From Sepiola atlantica (lineage: Eukaryota; Mollusca; Cephalopoda; Sepiida; Sepiolidae): DNA of 64,000 bases. The notes under the pieces are model-generated. The model searched no databases. It saw only the letters and a program-made list of their open reading frames with translations, and was not told where the DNA came from. Location: contig OY744535.1 in the NCBI GenBank assembly GCA_963556195.1, forward strand, positions 88,675,449 through 88,739,448. The letters are read 5' to 3'. Of this stretch, positions 1-11,762 are shown piece after piece; within the stretch, counting starts at the first letter, position 1, and each line of letters opens with the position of its first letter. A program made the position numbers and the translations under genes.

Positions 1-445
1 ATATATATATTAATACATATATATACATACATATATATACATAAATATATATATATACATATATATATATATTTATATATATACATATATATATTTATAT
101 ATATACATATACATATATATATACATATGTATATATATATATGTATATACATATGTATATATACATATGTATATATATATGTATATATATATATTTATAT
201 ACATATATATATATAAATGTATATATATATACATATATATTTATATATATATATATGTATATATATAGAGAGAAAGATATTTATATACATATATATATAT
301 ATAATTGTATGCATATACATATATATATATATTTATGTAGATGGATATATATATATGTATATGTATATATATATAGATATTTATATACATATATATATAA
401 TTGTAGTCATATTAATATATATATTTATATAGATGGGTATATGTA

Positions 446-481
<36 letters not shown>

Positions 482-585
482 CATATAAATATATATATTT
501 ATATACACATATATATAGATATATAATTATATACATACATGTATTTATATACATATATATATATATATATTTATAATTAATTATT
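1..585. repeat. Compound TA-rich microsatellite
   Basis: The segment is nearly pure alternating T/A with interspersed TATACA, TATGTA and TTTATA variants and a short GA run near 267-275. It opens frames on both strands that translate to Ile/Tyr/His runs; these are repeat artefacts. It begins at the window edge, so its true left end is unknown. Confidence 0.95.
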
Positions 586-1825
586 AAAGACAATATATGT
601 ACTATCATATATCATCAGATCTTTTTACTTTGTAGTCTCCTTTGAGGATTCAGCTCAATGTTTGTCAAATTATTGATAACAGAGCAAAATATAGAACAGT
701 TTTTTTTTATTATATTACAATAATCATGGTTTGTTTTATGTCTTTTATTTACATTTTTCTCACATTTCCAAAAATTCCAAATTTCTGTGAGATATATTTT
801 ACGGTCCGTTTCATTTGTTTTGTGCCAAACAACATTTATATGTCAATATCGTCTCTGCAACACTACAAAATCATCAGAGAAAAGTTCACAAATAATAAGA
901 GTTCTTAGATTAGAGTGTCTTGAAAAACACCCACATAATACATCAGTTTTATTTTAAGGTGACAAGAGAACAAACAATTTTTTTTAGACCAAACACTCAC
1001 ACATGGCGGATTAGTTTGAGTGTTTGCTCTTAAATGTGATAGTTAAGTATAAGTTTTGTTTCATAAAAGTGCACAAGCGATGTTATCTTGGCCTCAGGTA
1101 CTATTATTTAATGTTTTGTGTCTTAGGATTGATGATGGGACACTAAGTCTATATTTTTGTGCATCCGGTCTCTATTTCATTAAGGGTAAATTGTAGAAGT
1201 TTACGCAATTTAGAGGTCAGGATACGCTTACCCACGGATTCATCATCATCTATGACTTAAGTTTATAACATCTTAATATTCTAACCTAATCTACAGATTC
1301 TACAGAAATAATATTAGTAAAATAAGAATGTATAAATAAGTAATAATGTCTATCTATTGACCATACATGAGTTAAAGTGACTGTTTATATATTAAAGAAT
1401 TTGTGAGTAAGGGGAGTGTATTCATAACTGTGTTTACATATTGGTTGTGAGATTTTTTAAGCTAGTTGAAGTAGTAAACATCGGCAAATTCAGATAGAAA
1501 AGAGCAGGAGGATTCAATGGATGAGTAAGACGGCAAACGAAAACAGAAACACATCAAACCAAAATCAATAAAACCAACAAATATTTCGGAGGAAATAGAC
1601 AAATTATCGATTAAAAAAGTGTTAGTATTTTAGCATTTTATTTTTCGTCTGCCATATTTTGTTTAATCTCCCAATCCAATAAACGATTCGCAGGTCTGCC
1701 TCGCATAAATATTTAGGATGTTTATACCACAATAAAATAGGAATAAATATATTTGGCAACAAGAAATAAGCTAATCGGGAAACTGCATAGTTCCACCTGG
1801 CAACATGGGGATAGGACAAAGTCTT
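586..1825. other. Unassigned AT-rich sequence
   Basis: No repeat unit, transposon end or protein similarity was recognised on either strand. Open frames here (for example 642-908 plus and 1622-1819 minus) have no recognisable motif. Confidence 0.5.
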
Positions 1826-2195
1826 ATCTGACTTTTACTAGCACAGATTGCTTAGAATTATACGATAGAAACGTTGATAACGTGACGCTAACTTATCTAC
1901 CACATATTGCTTGAAATTATACGATAGAAACGTTGATAACGTGACACTTATTCATACTACCACATATTGCTTGAAATTATACGATAGAAACGTTGATAAC
2001 TTGACACTTATTTATACTACACATATTGCTTGAAATTATACGATAGAAACGTTAATAACTTGACACTTATTTATATACCAAATACTGCTTGAAATTATAC
2101 AATAGAAACGTTGATAACTTGACACTTAACTATATACCACAGATTGCTTGATATTATACGATAGAAACATTGATAACTTGACACGCATTTATCTG
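1826..2195. repeat. Tandem repeat of about 60 bp, six copies
   Basis: The core ACGATAGAAACGTTGATAAC recurs starting near 1862, 1921, 1981, 2040, 2098 and 2158, a period of 58-60 bp. Each copy carries a TTGCTTGAAATTAT segment upstream and a TGACACTTA segment downstream. Copies differ by few substitutions and one-base indels. Surrounding sequence is single-copy in this window. Confidence 0.9.
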
Positions 2196-3575
2196 ATCAT
2201 GCTGACATTCTGCATCGTGGCTAATGTTATCAAAACGCAGCATATACATTAGTAAAATTTTGAAAGAAAATTGATAGTGAAAATATTGTCCTTGAGCAAA
2301 CTATAGTTATATCGACGCCAATGTCATATAATATACGGGACTGAATTGACTATGATATGGGCACACTACGGTGTTATTTATATGACCAGAACCGGTTATT
2401 GACAAAAGTGTGACCGTATCCGTGACCATGACTTTTGATTTTGAACTTAGATATTAAAATTTAATCATTTTTAAGGTATATCATGACAAATTATTGGTGC
2501 CTTACTTTCAAGCTGTGTTGACGTTAAGTTTTAACTGTGGAAAACTCGACCAAAAACATGATGTCTGCCTTGACAGGAGTAATCAAAATAAGCGATTAGG
2601 ACACACAAGCACCCATCTATAAAATCCCGCATGCGCAGAACATGTGTATACATATGTATAGTTTGTTCTAAATATAAATCTCGATTTCAGAAAAGCACAT
2701 AGTGTGATTCTTCACTTTACCAATGTGCCGCAAAGTGCTGGATTATCGAAATACTGCAACAAAAGCATTTAATTCACTTTTGATCCTTTGATATTGGTTT
2801 TATCACAATAATTGCTTTAATACCTTTATTCTAACGAATGCATATCTTCTCAATTTTCAAGACGACCATTATTATGTGCATAATTATTCAAACAATGTGT
2901 GTATGTTCTGGATATTTGTTTGTATGCCACGACAAATACTTTATTTCCCATTTCTCATTAATGGAGTTAGAAAATCAGATATTGATACTCAAAATAGTTA
3001 TGACGATCGTTAGAGACAATAGCCACAGCATGTATGATCTTAATTAGAAAATCATGTTTATTTGAATTCCTTACACATTTTACAAAACGAATTCATGATT
3101 TATGTAATGATGAATTATTTATTCCGGTTAACACCGGGTACATGAAGCTATTTATTTAGATTTCTAGTTCTCGACGATAATTTGATATTTTTGATTTCGT
3201 TAAACCAACCGAGCGCGCACCGTTTCCGTGTGTATTTTCCCGTAGGTACACCCAGATTTAGAGTTAGTTATAATGTTAGTATTTCCCCATTGCACTACTC
3301 TCTTTTTAGGGTCCACATATAGAAACGATTACATCCCACCCATATTTGTATTCGCCGTCATGTAAGTATGTTTCTACAAGTTTGCATTTTAGCAGTTTTC
3401 AAATGATACTAATTTTCAATTGTTACTTATTATTACTATATCTAAACAATTCAGTAGATTATAGTGTTTGTAGTGGTAGATTTCCATATAGAAGTTCGCA
3501 CAATAAGTCATGCGCACATATCCAGGGAAATTGCTGAATCCTTAGAACATTAACCTCATACTGTAGTAGAATGGC
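2196..3575. other. Unassigned AT-rich sequence
   Basis: No recognised gene or repeat. A short frame at 2838-3047 on the plus strand has a hydrophobic N-terminus but no family resemblance and no splice context that I can defend. Confidence 0.45.
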
Positions 3576-4265
3576 GTGACAAATGGGTGCTCCCTTTTAC
3601 TGTTGCAAAGACAAACCTCCTTTACTTCATTCACTGCAAAGTCAGCTCTTCAACTATCGATTACCATGGCAAATAACATCCTATCTGAGAGTCCAACGTT
3701 CAAACTCATCGGTCTAACATTCACGGGTAACATGAATTGGAACAAATACATTCCATACATTGTCAAGGCACCTGCAAATAAGGTGGTATCCCTCTACCGT
3801 GCTAGTAAACTTCTTACACGTTACATTATCCTATATCATTACTAAGCCACCATCTGTCCATGCATGGAATAGTGTTGCAAAATCTAGGCTGGTGCATCAT
3901 CCACTAGTCTCTCTCTCCGAGATAAGGCCCCCCAAAAAGTCGCCAACTTATGCACCAGCCCCTGTCTCATCGCCGCAATTTTGCATCGTTGTGCCTGTTT
4001 TACAAGTATTTCAATAGATTCCACTCCGATAAACTTGCAGATATAGTGCGCCCTCGACGTAAATTCACTAGACCAACCCGACAGCTAAATCCCATACATT
4101 CACTGTGGAGGTCCCCAGATGCCGTAGAGCTTTCTAAACTAATAGCTTCTTCCCTCGTGCTGCCGGCTTCTAGAACAGACTCCCTGCTCCTGCTACCCCG
4201 ACTGTAGCGGCATGCATGAATTTAAAACTAATGTAAACAAACATCTCGCTGCACAACTCAAAACT
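3576..4265 (+). pseudogene. LINE reverse transcriptase C-terminus, decayed copy 1
   Basis: Across frames the plus strand encodes the C-terminal part of a non-LTR retrotransposon polymerase. It has a segment ending LIGLTFTGNMNWNKYI, then a VVSLYRAS block. Remnants of the CMEYCCHIW-like and SHRRN-FASLCLFYKYFN-like blocks follow, then KFTRPTRQ, and a last block ending in FKTNVNKHLA. Several frameshifts and stops break it into frames 3576-3845, 3760-4017 and 3950-4207. The second copy at 34.8 kb is collinear and shows these are one family. Such C-terminal blocks are typical of APE-type LINEs (Jockey/CR1/I group); the exact clade is not decided here. The copy is 5' truncated, as is usual for LINEs. 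Confidence 0.8.
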
Positions 4266-4385
4266 TAGAGTGCCCCCCACAAAACTTATACTTCATTTCT
4301 CACTAGCCCCTTACTTTAACAGTGGCCACCTGCCTTGTTTGTGGTGAACTATGTTGAAAAAATAATTACTTTTCTTTTGATATTT
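4266..4385 (+). mobile_element. LINE 3' untranslated end, copy 1
   Basis: After the decayed coding part comes a stretch with CTAGCCCC, AACAGTGGC, CCTTGTTTG and GTGAACTATGTT. The same words in the same order follow the second copy at 35.3-35.4 kb, which marks the family's 3' untranslated region. The copy fades into AT-rich DNA after a short A run near 4357. Confidence 0.7.
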
Positions 4386-4549
4386 ATCTCGTTACAAAAA
4401 CACATCCAATGTATATATCTATTGAGTTTTTTTTCTAATCACGTGGACTAACGTTGCAGCTTTATAGGATTTAATACAACACATATTTAATACATGTTCA
4501 CATCTTGGATGTTATTCCCACAACGTTTGTGCAAAATCCCGAACATAAC

Positions 4550-4870
4550 CCACAGATGTAGTTTACTATTATTCAGTCAGCCATGACCGGGTAAAAGTGT
4601 TAAGTAATTCGCTATTCTATTTTAGTAGTCTTGCTTTAAATAAAAAAGTTCGGTTTGAAATTCCGGTCAGATTCACGAGTCTGATATAAAGATTCCGTGT
4701 TGGACAAGATACACTTAAAAAGTCGGTGGTTATATCGGCCAAGACATTGTGAGAATATGATCAGAATGAGAATGATAGTCCGAATAATGATAATAATACA
4801 ATTTAGCAATCCTCATCTAAACATTTTCGAAACATTTAATAATTACGTTATACACTAGCCGTTTCAATTC
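4550..4870. repeat. Uncharacterised dispersed repeat, copy 1
   Basis: Two blocks align to other places in the window. The block near 4576-4650 (AGCCATGACCGGGTAAAAGTG followed by AAGTAATTC) resembles 31330-31405. The block near 4720-4830 (ATCGGCCAAGACATTGTGAG, a GATAGTCCGAATAATGATAA stretch, then CAATCCTCATCTAAACAT) resembles 8310-8405 and 31570-31655. No terminal repeats or coding potential are visible, so it could be a SINE, a MITE relic or a LINE tail. Confidence 0.55.
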
Positions 4871-5190
4871 TTGTTTCAAGACACTTGAAACCATTAATTC
4901 TTTAAGACATAAACTATATAAAACGTTTCATTAGATAATAGATTAGAGAAGAATTTTACACACACTATTTGCATTTAATAAATATACAATTGTAAAACTA
5001 TGGGATCTTAACGAAACGTAAGCGTGTATGGTGTTACTCTGTCTGTAATAAGAAAAATACGCCAGGAAAGCACACCATAATATTTACAACAATAATAATT
5101 TCGCTCATTCAGAAGAAATAGTCGACATGTCCTAGTGCACGGCGCATCCTTATAATCGTTACACTTGTTCTATCTTTAGATTTAATTCAT
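4871..5190. other. Unassigned AT-rich sequence
   Basis: I see no gene, RNA or repeat here. Confidence 0.45.
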
Positions 5191-5192
5191 CA

Positions 5193-5247
5193 TACGCATA
5201 ATGTATATATGTATATATTTATATATATATCTGTATATGTATATATG

Positions 5248-5278
<31 letters not shown>

Positions 5279-5372
5279 ATATGTATATATGTTTATATAT
5301 ATATGTATGTATATATATATATGTGTATATATATGCATATATGTTATATATATATATATATGTATATATATG

Positions 5373-5403
<31 letters not shown>

Positions 5404-5802
5404 GTGTATATATGCATATATACATATATATACACATTTATATATATATGTATATATATATGCATATATACATATATATATACACATATATATGCATATA
5501 TATATATACACATGTATATGTATATTGCATATACCTATATGTATATATATATATATATATATACGAGTATATATATATATGTATCTATGAGTATATATGT
5601 GTGTATATATACATATACATATGTGTATATATATGCGTATATACATATATATGCGTATATATATGTGTATATATGTATATATATATATATATATGTGTGT
5701 ATGCGTATATATATATGTGTGGGTATATATATATATACGTATATATATATATGTGTGTGTCTATATATACATATATAAATACGTATATATATGTGTGTAT
5801 GT

Positions 5803-5846
<44 letters not shown>

Positions 5847-5889
5847 ATATATACATATGTGTGCATATATACATATATATATACGTATA

Positions 5890-5942
<53 letters not shown>

Positions 5943-5945
5943 ATA
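5193..5945. repeat. Long compound TA/TG/TATGCA microsatellite
   Basis: About 750 bp of TA dinucleotides interrupted by TATGTG, TATGCA, TACGTA and GTGTGTGT variants. It is partly self-complementary at many scales. Several overlapping frames on both strands, the longest 230 codons, are Ile/Tyr-rich artefacts. Confidence 0.95.
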
Positions 5946-6541
5946 AATTTCTATTACATGTAAACTTATAATCCGATTGTCAGGTTCGGTCACGAACCAT
6001 TTGAAGGTAAGTACTTAATGAAAACATTGGATTGTATATTAATTGACCCATCTATATGTAAGCTGGGATTTGTTGAGTTATGTGTTAAGAAGATAGTTAT
6101 CATCATCAAATGTGTATCGTAAGTTGTCAGAATATGCCTAGTGTATATGTCTAATTGTGTAGCTATAAACTGAAGCAGTAATCCGAACTATCCTGACAGG
6201 ACGCTAGTTTATCTTTGGTTTTATTTCCTAATTTCGTACCCACATATACTCAACAGTGAGTCATTTGATATTTTTAAATGGTAACCCATCAAAGTAAAAC
6301 CAAGACATGACGTTGCTGAACTTCCGTGACCTTATGGGAACACATAAGTCAAAATTAATATAGCAGGTTTTTATCGACCCTTATTTCGAATCGAAAGTAA
6401 ATACTATGCTTAGAATCACATTCAATACCCCAGGTTATGTAAAAAAAAAAAAGAATTTGCCAGTTTAAAAAAACAAAAAAACAAACACAAATAAGAAACA
6501 AGATGTTCGCAAGTTATTGCATAATACATTGACACATACCC

Positions 6542-6550
<9 letters not shown>
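5946..6550. other. Unassigned sequence
   Basis: No recognised gene or repeat. An A-rich run lies near 6440-6490. Confidence 0.45.
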
Positions 6551-6608
<58 letters not shown>

Positions 6609-6624
6609 CATGTGGAGAGAGACA
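6551..6624. repeat. (TA)n(GA)n compound microsatellite
   Basis: About 40 bp of TA repeats pass directly into GA repeats, with a second short GAGAGAGA run after 6615. Confidence 0.95.
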
Positions 6625-8149
6625 TAGAAAAAAGAGAAATATACAAGCTTTCAGATACAAGAGAAATATGATCATCTTTAACAACTTTGATAAAAAATGT
6701 TAACATGAATGTTAGAGCATGGACATTTTTCTAATGTGTTGAATGTCTGAATGTAATGAGGCTGAATTATTTTTTCAGGCTGAAGATTATAATTAGAAAG
6801 TATTATTACCTCTAGATGTATTGGGAATTTAAAAAGCCCACGGATTTTTTTATAATCGCCATGATTAGCCTTTCGGGTATCAACATATTTTGCACTTTCT
6901 TGTGCACTAATTATTTCAGACAAATACGTACACAGACACTTTGACTCTGAGATATAATTAGTAGGCATCCTCAATGATTAATTCGCAATAATTAATTAAG
7001 AAAATCAGAAAAGACATTTCAGCTGTTTGGTCTTCGTTGAATATGATGAGACCGTCCCTGGAACGCGTGTGGTTGGATAATGAGTCCATGAATCAAGGAG
7101 TCACGTCTCACAAACATAGACCATAAACCGAACTGTTCTACCTCTACTTAATGTTGAATATGTGTTGGCAATAATATACTCTTGCCGTTTAATCTAGAGA
7201 AAGATTTTATATGGTATGTTTTTTTGGTGGGAAACAGACGAGGTTATAATCTCAACAGTTTGATATAACTCCGTATTACATTAAATAGTTGAATGGCGAA
7301 CTTAGTCATATGATGCTTATCTCACACATTCGCTCTATCATCCTAGTCGAAGTAAAACCTGTTGTTACGGACTTGCAATCGGGCTTATTTTACTAAAAAT
7401 TACCTAAATTTTGAGTATTTGGCTTTTCCAACTTCATTAACTTTTTAAAAGTTAAAAGAATCAAGAGAGCGTATTGACCGGAGTCTTACGAAGCATAAAC
7501 TCTTACATATATCATTATTCTGGTGACTTTTGTTTAGACGTTGGATTTATATTTTAGAGACGTAGTTTCGAATTGCATTCATTCGTACATAGCCAATAGT
7601 CGCCTATAGCAACTTCCTACGTCTACTCAAACGGGATTATTCATATCCGAAGCGGTACATTGACATCGAGATGCACCGAATATCAATTATGAAGAGATGT
7701 TTTATTTTATAACTACTATATTGTATGTAATAGTCCATGAACCATACACCAGAGTCCTAATCATACAATAGACCAATGAAAAACTGAGTTTTCTTATGAA
7801 AATATTAGAGCTAAAATCTAGTTAAAATTAGAGCATTTTAATTTAAATTTTATCAGCTGTACACATTCGCTTCTCTTCCTTTCTCTTACTCACACATTGT
7901 ATTTGTTCAGACATCACAATATGTATATACTACATAGTTATTAAAAATAAATATAGAATTGTCTAGTTAAGATGAGTGTTTTCTTTCACGGCATATGACA
8001 TTCATCGTCATTTTATTAAGACGGCTTTATTTATTTTGGTAAGTGTTTTTATGCTTACTGTTCTTAAATTATTATTTGTAGTATTTGGACTACTGGAAAC
8101 GATTTAAGCAATGTAACCTCTAAGTTTCTTCACATGCATCTTGCGAACC
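6625..8149. other. Unassigned AT-rich sequence
   Basis: No tandem structure, transposon end or protein similarity recognised. The minus-strand frame 6678-6974 has no motif and atypical composition for a gene. Confidence 0.45.
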
Positions 8150-8249
8150 TAGGATTACTTATGAAATTTTGCAGAGAACCATTAAGACTTCTATTGTCAT
8201 AGCTGACTGAAAAGGTCAAGCCACCCCCGTAGATTAAATAAAGAGTTAC

Positions 8250-8425
8250 GCTCGAATTTCGACACATACACTCCTAAGTCTGACAATATGCACCTGCAGA
8301 GAGTTAGCGTTCACATCGGCTAAAACGTTGTGAGAATAACATCTAAGATGAAAACAGTAGTCCAAATAATACAAATTATCAATCCTTATCTAAACATTTC
8401 TGAAACATATCTTTCTGTTTTCAAA
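8250..8425. repeat. Uncharacterised dispersed repeat, copy 2
   Basis: The block ACATCGGCTAAAACGTTGTG, then AGTAGTCCAAATAATACAAA and CAATCCTTATCTAAACATTT, is collinear with 4710-4835 on the same strand. Divergence is moderate with small indels. Confidence 0.6.
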
Positions 8426-8878
8426 TATTTAATAGATTCTACGTTGTATGCGTATAGTTTACAGATCAATTTCTTTCGGAGGCAATAATTGCAATTGATG
8501 ATGTATATTTAACTATGTATGAGAGCATGGAATCTGCTATCAGTTCAAGTCAGATTGCACCTGTAAATATTGAAGACTAAGGAGTGACTCCACAATCTCT
8601 AAAACCTTAAAATCGAGACTTGATAACTGGTTGCATTTTTGAGTCGACCCCACAGTACTTGATATGGTGGGTAATATTATAAGAAGAACAACAAATTACA
8701 GAAGGCTGGGCATGTGGATTTCGCTGGATAGATGTAATGGCGAGTGCATTAGGAAAATATATCTGAGACAGTTCGATGATGCTAAAATTTAGAGATGTCG
8801 CTATATCTATCTTTATAACCTATGAAAGATTCTACTACAAGGAAACAAGTGTTGACTAAATACACTTCTTTCTAATAC
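8426..8878. other. Unassigned sequence
   Basis: No gene or repeat recognised. Confidence 0.45.
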
Positions 8879-8880
8879 AA

Positions 8881-8926
<46 letters not shown>

Positions 8927-8949
8927 CGAAACTGTTTGTTCGTAAATTA

Positions 8950-9015
<66 letters not shown>
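8879..9015. repeat. (CA)n(TA)n and (TA)n microsatellites
   Basis: A (CA)n tract passes into (TA)n up to 8922. About 30 bp of unique sequence follows, then a pure (TA)n tract of about 60 bp. The second tract is the loop of the inverted repeat described separately. Confidence 0.95.
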
Positions 9016-9017
<2 letters not shown>

Positions 9018-9044
9018 TCATTTATGAACAAACAGTTTCGATGT
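8923..9044. repeat. Inverted repeat pair enclosing a (TA)n tract
   Basis: The arm 8923-8955 (starting ACATCGAAACTGTTTG) and the arm 9012-9044 (ending CAAACAGTTTCGATGT) are reverse complements with about two mismatches in 34 bp. The (TA)n tract lies between them. The layout is that of a small fold-back or MITE-like unit, or an inverted duplication formed at a TA tract. Confidence 0.85.
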
Positions 9045-9045
9045 A

Positions 9046-9635
9046 TCATAACTAGCGTAAAAGGAAAGAATAAATATTTTCTTTGTTTTTAGAATCTTTC
9101 TAGAAAAGCGGGTAATTAAAGATACAGTGAGATTTTTAGATAGAATAGCAACCGACCGGCTTGTATTTTCCTCAGTCAACGTAATTTGCATCCTGGTTTC
9201 GCATAATATTTGATTTTATGGTAGACATAAAGATAGATGAGATTAAAGGTTTCTTTTACTCTATTCTTGTGTTGAAGAATTTATTTTTCGAATAAATATT
9301 TACATCGATTTCCACGAGGTAGGCAGATTACTTTTATCAAACGCCGAATAATAAATTGTTTTCCTGACCTGAATCTAGAAATAACTATAACATCACCGAA
9401 AACCAATTAAACTATTCGAATAGAAGCGGTTGGAAAAATGATTTACAAAGAACAGCAACTAAGAAGTAAACATATCCATTATTAAAAATAGCAAACGCAA
9501 TATATACACGTAAAGATCATAGAACCAGTTGAATATTTTATAGAAATTAATGATAGATTTATCTCATATTTCAAAAATAAATCTATAAAGAGAATTCAAT
9601 TGAACTTTATCGAACGTATTACAAATAGTAAGCAT
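9046..9635. other. Unassigned AT-rich sequence
   Basis: No recognised feature. Confidence 0.45.
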
Positions 9636-9639
9636 TTTC

Positions 9640-9645
9640 ATATAT

Positions 9646-9729
<84 letters not shown>

Positions 9730-9730
9730 T
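9640..9730. repeat. (TA)n microsatellite
   Basis: Alternating TA with few TATG and TTTA interruptions. The minus-strand frame across it is an artefact. Confidence 0.95.
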
Positions 9731-10054
9731 GCATCTTTAAATATTGCAGACTATCCACATACGTCTTGAACGACCCTCCCTCTGTAAACAAAAGGTTTAT
9801 CTATTGAGGTTCAGTTTGACTAGTGACAAAGACACATTCTTCATTGTAAATAACATAATGCTTTTTTGGTTTTAAATATATAATTTCTCCTTTTTTATTC
9901 TCCCCTTTTTAAACCCCATGATACAGTTCTCGTTGAGTGTGGGCGAAACTGGTCGACTGGCATTGGTTTCCCCTCTCTTATTGTGTAATCATGAGATAAC
10001 ACATATTGTCCCGTTTTAATTGCCCTAATAAATGTGTGTGCCCCAAAGAACACC
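9731..10054. other. Unassigned sequence
   Basis: Nothing recognised. Confidence 0.45.

Positions 10055-10091
<37 letters not shown>
10055..10091. repeat. (TA)n microsatellite
   Basis: Pure TA tract of about 36 bp. Confidence 0.95.
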
Positions 10092-10149
10092 GAAACCGTT
10101 GACTGCAAACAAATACAATTTAGAAGTGGTGGTCAATGTTTATATAAAG

Positions 10150-10505
10150 ATGCATTGCAGATGTTATTAATAAGCGTCTGTCATGTGCATAAGTATAAGG
10201 AGCTTCCGACTATCAACCAGATTGTTGAAAGATAGATTCCTGGCTTTGGATAGGTGGTAGTCTCTCCGTACTGAAGGGATGTGATAGAGATAGACACTTT
10301 GCCCGTGAATGAATAAGTAACGGTTAGTGTACATAGAATAGGCATTGCAGATATCATTTACGAGGGGTTCTCCAATTGCCTAATGTTCAAAGCTGTTGAC
10401 TGTCAACTAGATTGTTGAAGGTTCAAACCCTTTCTTGGTAGAATAGCTTGTAGAGTTGCACTGAAGAGCTATGATGAAGGGAAACTGCCTGTCTGTAGAT
10501 AAATA
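10150..10505 (+). repeat. Two-copy direct repeat, possible tRNA-derived SINE dimer
   Basis: Two units of about 170 bp follow each other. Both contain GCATTGCAGAT, a CAAC-AGATTGTTGAA block, a GGTAG/GGTAGAAT block and an ACTGAAG-GTGAT block, at about 10160-10300 and 10345-10500. In the second unit GGTTCAAACCC lies at the place expected for a Pol III B box (consensus GGTTCRANNCC). The second unit is followed directly by a (TA)n tract. A clear A box or a foldable tRNA head was not found, so the SINE reading is tentative; a simple tandem duplication is the alternative. Confidence 0.4.
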
Positions 10506-10522
10506 TACATATACATATATAT

Positions 10523-10571
<49 letters not shown>
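10506..10571. repeat. (TA)n microsatellite at a transposon end
   Basis: A TA tract of about 65 bp abuts the left end of the Tc1-like element. TA is the target of this superfamily, so the element may have landed in the tract. Confidence 0.95.
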
Positions 10572-10574
<3 letters not shown>

Positions 10575-10790
10575 CTGTGTTTCTCACTTTATTGCAGATT
10601 ATAATATTGTTAATAACTTCAATAATATAAATCGCACAAGTTTGAAATGTTGCACACTGAAAGAGTGCTCCTGAGTAGGTACGATACCAAAATATTATGC
10701 AAATCTGTACCATATTTCTAAAGTTATAGACATTTATGTATTTGTAAGCCATATTTACTGTTTCTCGCTTTATTGCAAGTTTGTTAAAAT
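10572..10790 (+). repeat. Left terminal inverted repeat of the Tc1-like element
   Basis: The outer motif CTGTGTTTCTCACTTTATTG starts near 10575 and the inner motif CTGTTTCTCGCTTTATTGC near 10758. Between them lies a block with CGCACAAGTTTGAAATGTTG that is matched in inverse orientation at 11890-11925. Identity to the right repeat is high, with small substitutions throughout. Confidence 0.9.
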
Positions 10791-10912
10791 ACAGTTCATA
10801 GGTGATAAAAAATTGAATTAGCAGGGTGAATTATTTCAATCATTTAAATCATAAGTAACAATATGAATGAAATGTAAGGAAGAAATCACCAAATATGCAC
10901 CATAAAATTGAA

Positions 10913-11761
10913 TTATTTATCAACAAATCTCTTATTTCTTGAAATTACACTTTGCAGTCTCCCATCAACATATCAAGTCAATCTGTAGATTTGGGAAGGT
11001 GTTATGCTACTAGAAACATCAACAATTGTATTCCAGAGGGAATCTTTTGATGTAAATGGTTGTCCTCCTTCATAAACCTTCCTCTTTAAAATTGACCAGA
11101 GCTGCTTAATCGGGTTTAAGTCAGGATAACAAGGCGGCCAAGTCATGAGACTCTCTCCCTTGATGCCCAGAAATGCGAGGAAGATAGTCGTAGCCTTTGC
11201 TGCATTAGATGGAGCATTGTCGTGCATAAAAATCAGTTGACGTAGACGAAGTAAAGGCAGGTCGTCCATCCCAGGTGGCAAACGCTCATCTAAGAACGAT
11301 ATGCTTGACTTATGAGTTTCACACCCTCTGGCACTCGGAAAGGTCACATTAATTTATCACCTATGATACCCGCCCAAAACATAACTCCCCCGCCACCTTG
11401 TTGGCGACGAACGCGATGTGAGATAGAAGCTCCGGTAGGACTCCAAACTATAGCCCATCCAACCGGACCATCAAGTGTAACTCTAGCTTCATCTGGGAAT
11501 AGAACGTGTTTGAAGTCCGTTTTCATGTATTTTTCTTCCCACGCAATGCGTTTTCCCTTATGGGTTTTATTCAAGGGAGGAATGGAAATGGGCTTTACGT
11601 TCCTGGGCATCTCATTCAAGTCACTGCATCTGGTCTCGCTAGACATCGGAACAACACAACTTTTGACCAAAAATGGAGGAGCTAGTGCTATTTTCTTCCC
11701 TAATGATCTGTCTGCATATTTTTCGCATATCGCGAGCAGTCAAACTTCGATTTTGGGGCAT
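10913..11761 (-). pseudogene. Tc1-like transposase, frameshifted and truncated
   Basis: Read on the minus strand from the ATG at 11761, the frame starts MPQNRSLT. It then joins directly to a segment like the end of the DNA-binding half, so most of the helix-turn-helix region (roughly 70 codons of a usual length near 340) is missing. A frameshift near 11655 and another near 11345 split the rest. The first catalytic Asp is in VLFPDEAR and the second in MHDNAPSN. The third catalytic acid is replaced: NPIKQLW stands where the family has NPIE. An early TGA lies near 10973, and the natural C-terminus is readable beyond it to 10913. The DDE/D family cuts and joins DNA at TA sites; this copy cannot be active because of the Lys and the frameshifts. 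Confidence 0.92.
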
Positions 11762-11762
11762 T

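Noticed and set aside
5193..5993. Overlapping open frames of up to 230 codons on both strands
   Set aside because: They are translations of TA-type microsatellite DNA (Ile/Tyr/Val/Cys runs) with no non-repetitive core.
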